Below are positions 62,987 to 64,000 of a stretch of DNA of 64,000 nt, in pieces. The number at the start of each line of letters is the position of its first letter. Within the stretch, counting starts at the first letter, position 1. This DNA is from Pararhizobium qamdonense (GTDB lineage Bacteria; Pseudomonadota; Alphaproteobacteria; Rhizobiales; Rhizobiaceae): contig NZ_CP119566.1 in assembly GCF_029277445.1 (NCBI RefSeq), forward strand, positions 1,271,001 to 1,335,000, read 5' to 3'. Position numbers and translations under genes: made by a program. Below the pieces are notes generated by a model that saw nothing but the letters and a program-made list of their open reading frames with translations, was not told where the DNA came from and did not search any database.

Positions 62987-63241
62987 ATGACAAATCAAAC
63001 CTTATCCCCATATCGCTGGCGACAGCTCCGAAAACTCTCGATGGCAGGCATCGCCATGATGCTTGGCATTGGGGGGAAAAATCCTTCGAGGACTTGGCAG
63101 CGCTACGAAACGGGGGCTTCGCAGCCGCCGCTTTCGATCGTTGCGAAAGTCGAGATGATCAGTGAAGGACAGGTAACCACGGCATCCTGGATGCAGGCTC
63201 GGCAGAGTTATCTCTCTCGCAAACAAGCGGTGTCGTCATGA
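62987..63241 (+). CDS. Cro-like small HTH protein
   Basis: 84 residues. A compact HTH (YRWRQLRKLSMAGIAMMLGIG, then SRTWQRYETGASQPPLSIVAKVEMIS) divergent from the repressor, in the place of cro. It should bind the same ATAGC-N7-GCTAT operators. The start is 10 bases after the promoter, so the leader is very short and has no clear ribosome binding site. It overlaps the next gene by 4 bp. Confidence 0.8.
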   Translation: MTNQTLSPYRWRQLRKLSMAGIAMMLGIGGKNPSRTWQRYETGASQPPLSIVAKVEMISEGQVTTASWMQARQSYLSRKQAVSS

Positions 63242-63426
63242 CGCCCCGCCAACTCCCCCACGATCCCACCGTCGTCGAGGCCGCTCGCTGGCTCGCCGAT
63301 CAATCCAATCCGCCGCATCCGATCGCTGTCGAGTTGAATACTCGCTTCGGTCTGAAACCCCGTCTGGCCTGCGAGGCCATCAACCTGGCCGGTGACATGA
63401 AGCTCCTGCGGAGGGCGATATCATGA
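63238..63426 (+). CDS. Phage hypothetical protein, 62 residues
   Basis: A small protein (TPRQLPHDPTVVEAARWLADQ, then LNTRFGLKPRLACEAINLAG) with a possible HTH-like helix pair. It overlaps both the Cro-like gene and the next gene by 4 bp, so it is surely part of the right operon. Relatives occur in rhizobial prophages between cro and the replication gene; no role is known to me. Confidence 0.7.
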   Translation: MTPRQLPHDPTVVEAARWLADQSNPPHPIAVELNTRFGLKPRLACEAINLAGDMKLLRRAIS

Positions 63427-64000
63427 GCCACTACCGCAAAATCGACGTGCACGTCTGGAACGATGCCCGGTTCATGTCGCTCACCCTGCATGGCCAACTC
63501 GCTTGGTTCATGCTGCTCACGCACCCGATGATGACATCTCTCGGTGCCATCCGAGCCACACCTGACGGGCTTGCCGCTGAACTGTCCAGAGGTGACGAAG
63601 GCTATCGGGAAGCCTTCCGTGAAGCCTTACAGGATGTCATCGACAAAGGCATGGCAGATTACGATCCGAAGGCCAACCTTTTGGCGCTCCCGAACTTCCT
63701 GAAATACAACAAACCTGAGTCCCCGAACGTCGTAAAGGCATGGGCCAAGTCGGCCGGAATGTTGCCTGAATGCGAGTTGAAAAGCCTGATTATTCAAAGG
63801 TCTATCGCATACGCTGAGGGGATGGGTAAGGCGTTCAAAAGTGCGGTGCATGAGGCTTTCCCGAAGGCTTCCCCTAAGGCTTACCCGAAGAGTTCCCCTA
63901 TACAGAGAGCAGAGAAGCAGAGAGCAGAGAGCAGAGATGAAGATTCTGCTTATGATGAAGAACGCGACTCTACAGAGGGTACGTATACGCGAGAGACGAT
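63423..64000 (+). CDS. Probable phage replication protein, N-terminal part (runs off the window)
   Basis: About 192 residues are visible from the ATG at 63423 and the frame is open at the window end. MSHYRKIDVHVWNDARFMSL and LHGQLAWFMLLTHPMMTSLG, then ALPNFLKYNKPESPNVVKAW, resemble the N-terminal domain of phage replisome organisers of the DnaT/O type. The end is low complexity: FPKASPKAYPKSSP repeats, then a run of GCAGAGA units coding RAEKQRAESRDED. A winged-helix DNA-binding role is likely by context. Confidence 0.65.
   Translation, partial: MSHYRKIDVHVWNDARFMSLTLHGQLAWFMLLTHPMMTSLGAIRATPDGLAAELSRGDEGYREAFREALQDVIDKGMADYDPKANLLALPNFLKYNKPESPNVVKAWAKSAGMLPECELKSLIIQRSIAYAEGMGKAFKSAVHEAFPKASPKAYPKSSPIQRAEKQRAESRDEDSAYDEERDSTEGTYTRET

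Larger units (their letters stand above)
57837..64000. mobile_element. Left part of a prophage or prophage-like element at tRNA-Met
   Basis: From the 3' half of the tRNA to the window end: serine recombinase, small hypotheticals, AntA/AntB antirepressor, repressor, Cro-like protein and a probable replication gene, in tight operons with 1 to 4-bp overlaps. The right end and any structural genes lie outside. The tRNA 3' half should recur as a direct repeat at the other end. Confidence 0.85.

Overview
The window reads as a chromosomal segment of an alphaproteobacterium of the Rhizobiaceae (Rhizobium/Agrobacterium-like). The reasons are the zapA-6S RNA-fau neighbourhood, a ruvCAB-ybgC-tolQRAB-pal-cpoB-tilS-ftsH-glmM backbone, an alphaproteobacterial serC leader RNA, sqdBDC sulfolipid genes, Omp25/RopB-like porin-sized barrels, and a chpT/ctrA/sciP cell-cycle cluster. 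No rRNA, CRISPR array or insertion sequence is visible. The genus is an inference.

Layout. 0.3-7.7 kb: zapA, 6S RNA, a small regulator group (LysR, DUF1127, a LuxR-type HTH protein), fau and a YmdB-like phosphodiesterase, a BrnT/BrnA toxin-antitoxin pair, secreted proteins, YebC and a cupin. 7.7-13.9 kb: an LLM-class oxidoreductase, then ruvC, ruvA and ruvB with a different AbrB/PIN-domain toxin-antitoxin module placed in each of the two gaps, then a metallophosphoesterase and a Nudix hydrolase. 14-21.4 kb: sqdB-sqdD-sqdC (minus strand), ybgC, and a ligD-ku end-joining pair that separates ybgC from tolQ. 21.7-33.4 kb: tolQRAB-pal, an alpha/beta hydrolase, cpoB, tilS, ftsH, glmM. 33.6-45 kb: two outer-membrane barrels each preceded by a full CtrA box, serC-serA behind a serC RNA element, a frameshifted GNAT gene, a DMT transporter, purA, a long acidic membrane protein and rpoH. 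45.4-57.7 kb: small envelope proteins, an RluA-family pseudouridine synthase, a SpoU methyltransferase, DUF1134, chpT, an atypical receiver protein, ctrA, fliJ, sciP, a LuxR-type regulator and mnmA.

57.8-64 kb: a tRNA-Met (CAT) marks the left end of a prophage or prophage-like element that runs off the window. A serine recombinase gene ends inside the tRNA on the opposite strand, so its last residues and stop codon are written by tRNA sequence. The element has a lambda-like switch: a repressor flanked on both sides by near-identical 34-bp promoter/operators. One drives a minus-strand operon (an AntA/AntB antirepressor, hypotheticals and the recombinase). The other drives a plus-strand operon (a Cro-like protein and probable replication genes).

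How it fits together: much of the envelope machinery here (Tol-Pal, Omp barrels, FtsH, GlmM) lies close to the CtrA phosphorelay, and CtrA-type sites appear before both omp genes, pal, ctrA and, in weaker form, chpT and sciP. The most unusual structures are the toxin-antitoxin modules interleaved with ruvC, ruvA and ruvB, and the mirrored phage promoter/operators. All functional calls rest on motif recognition without database searches.
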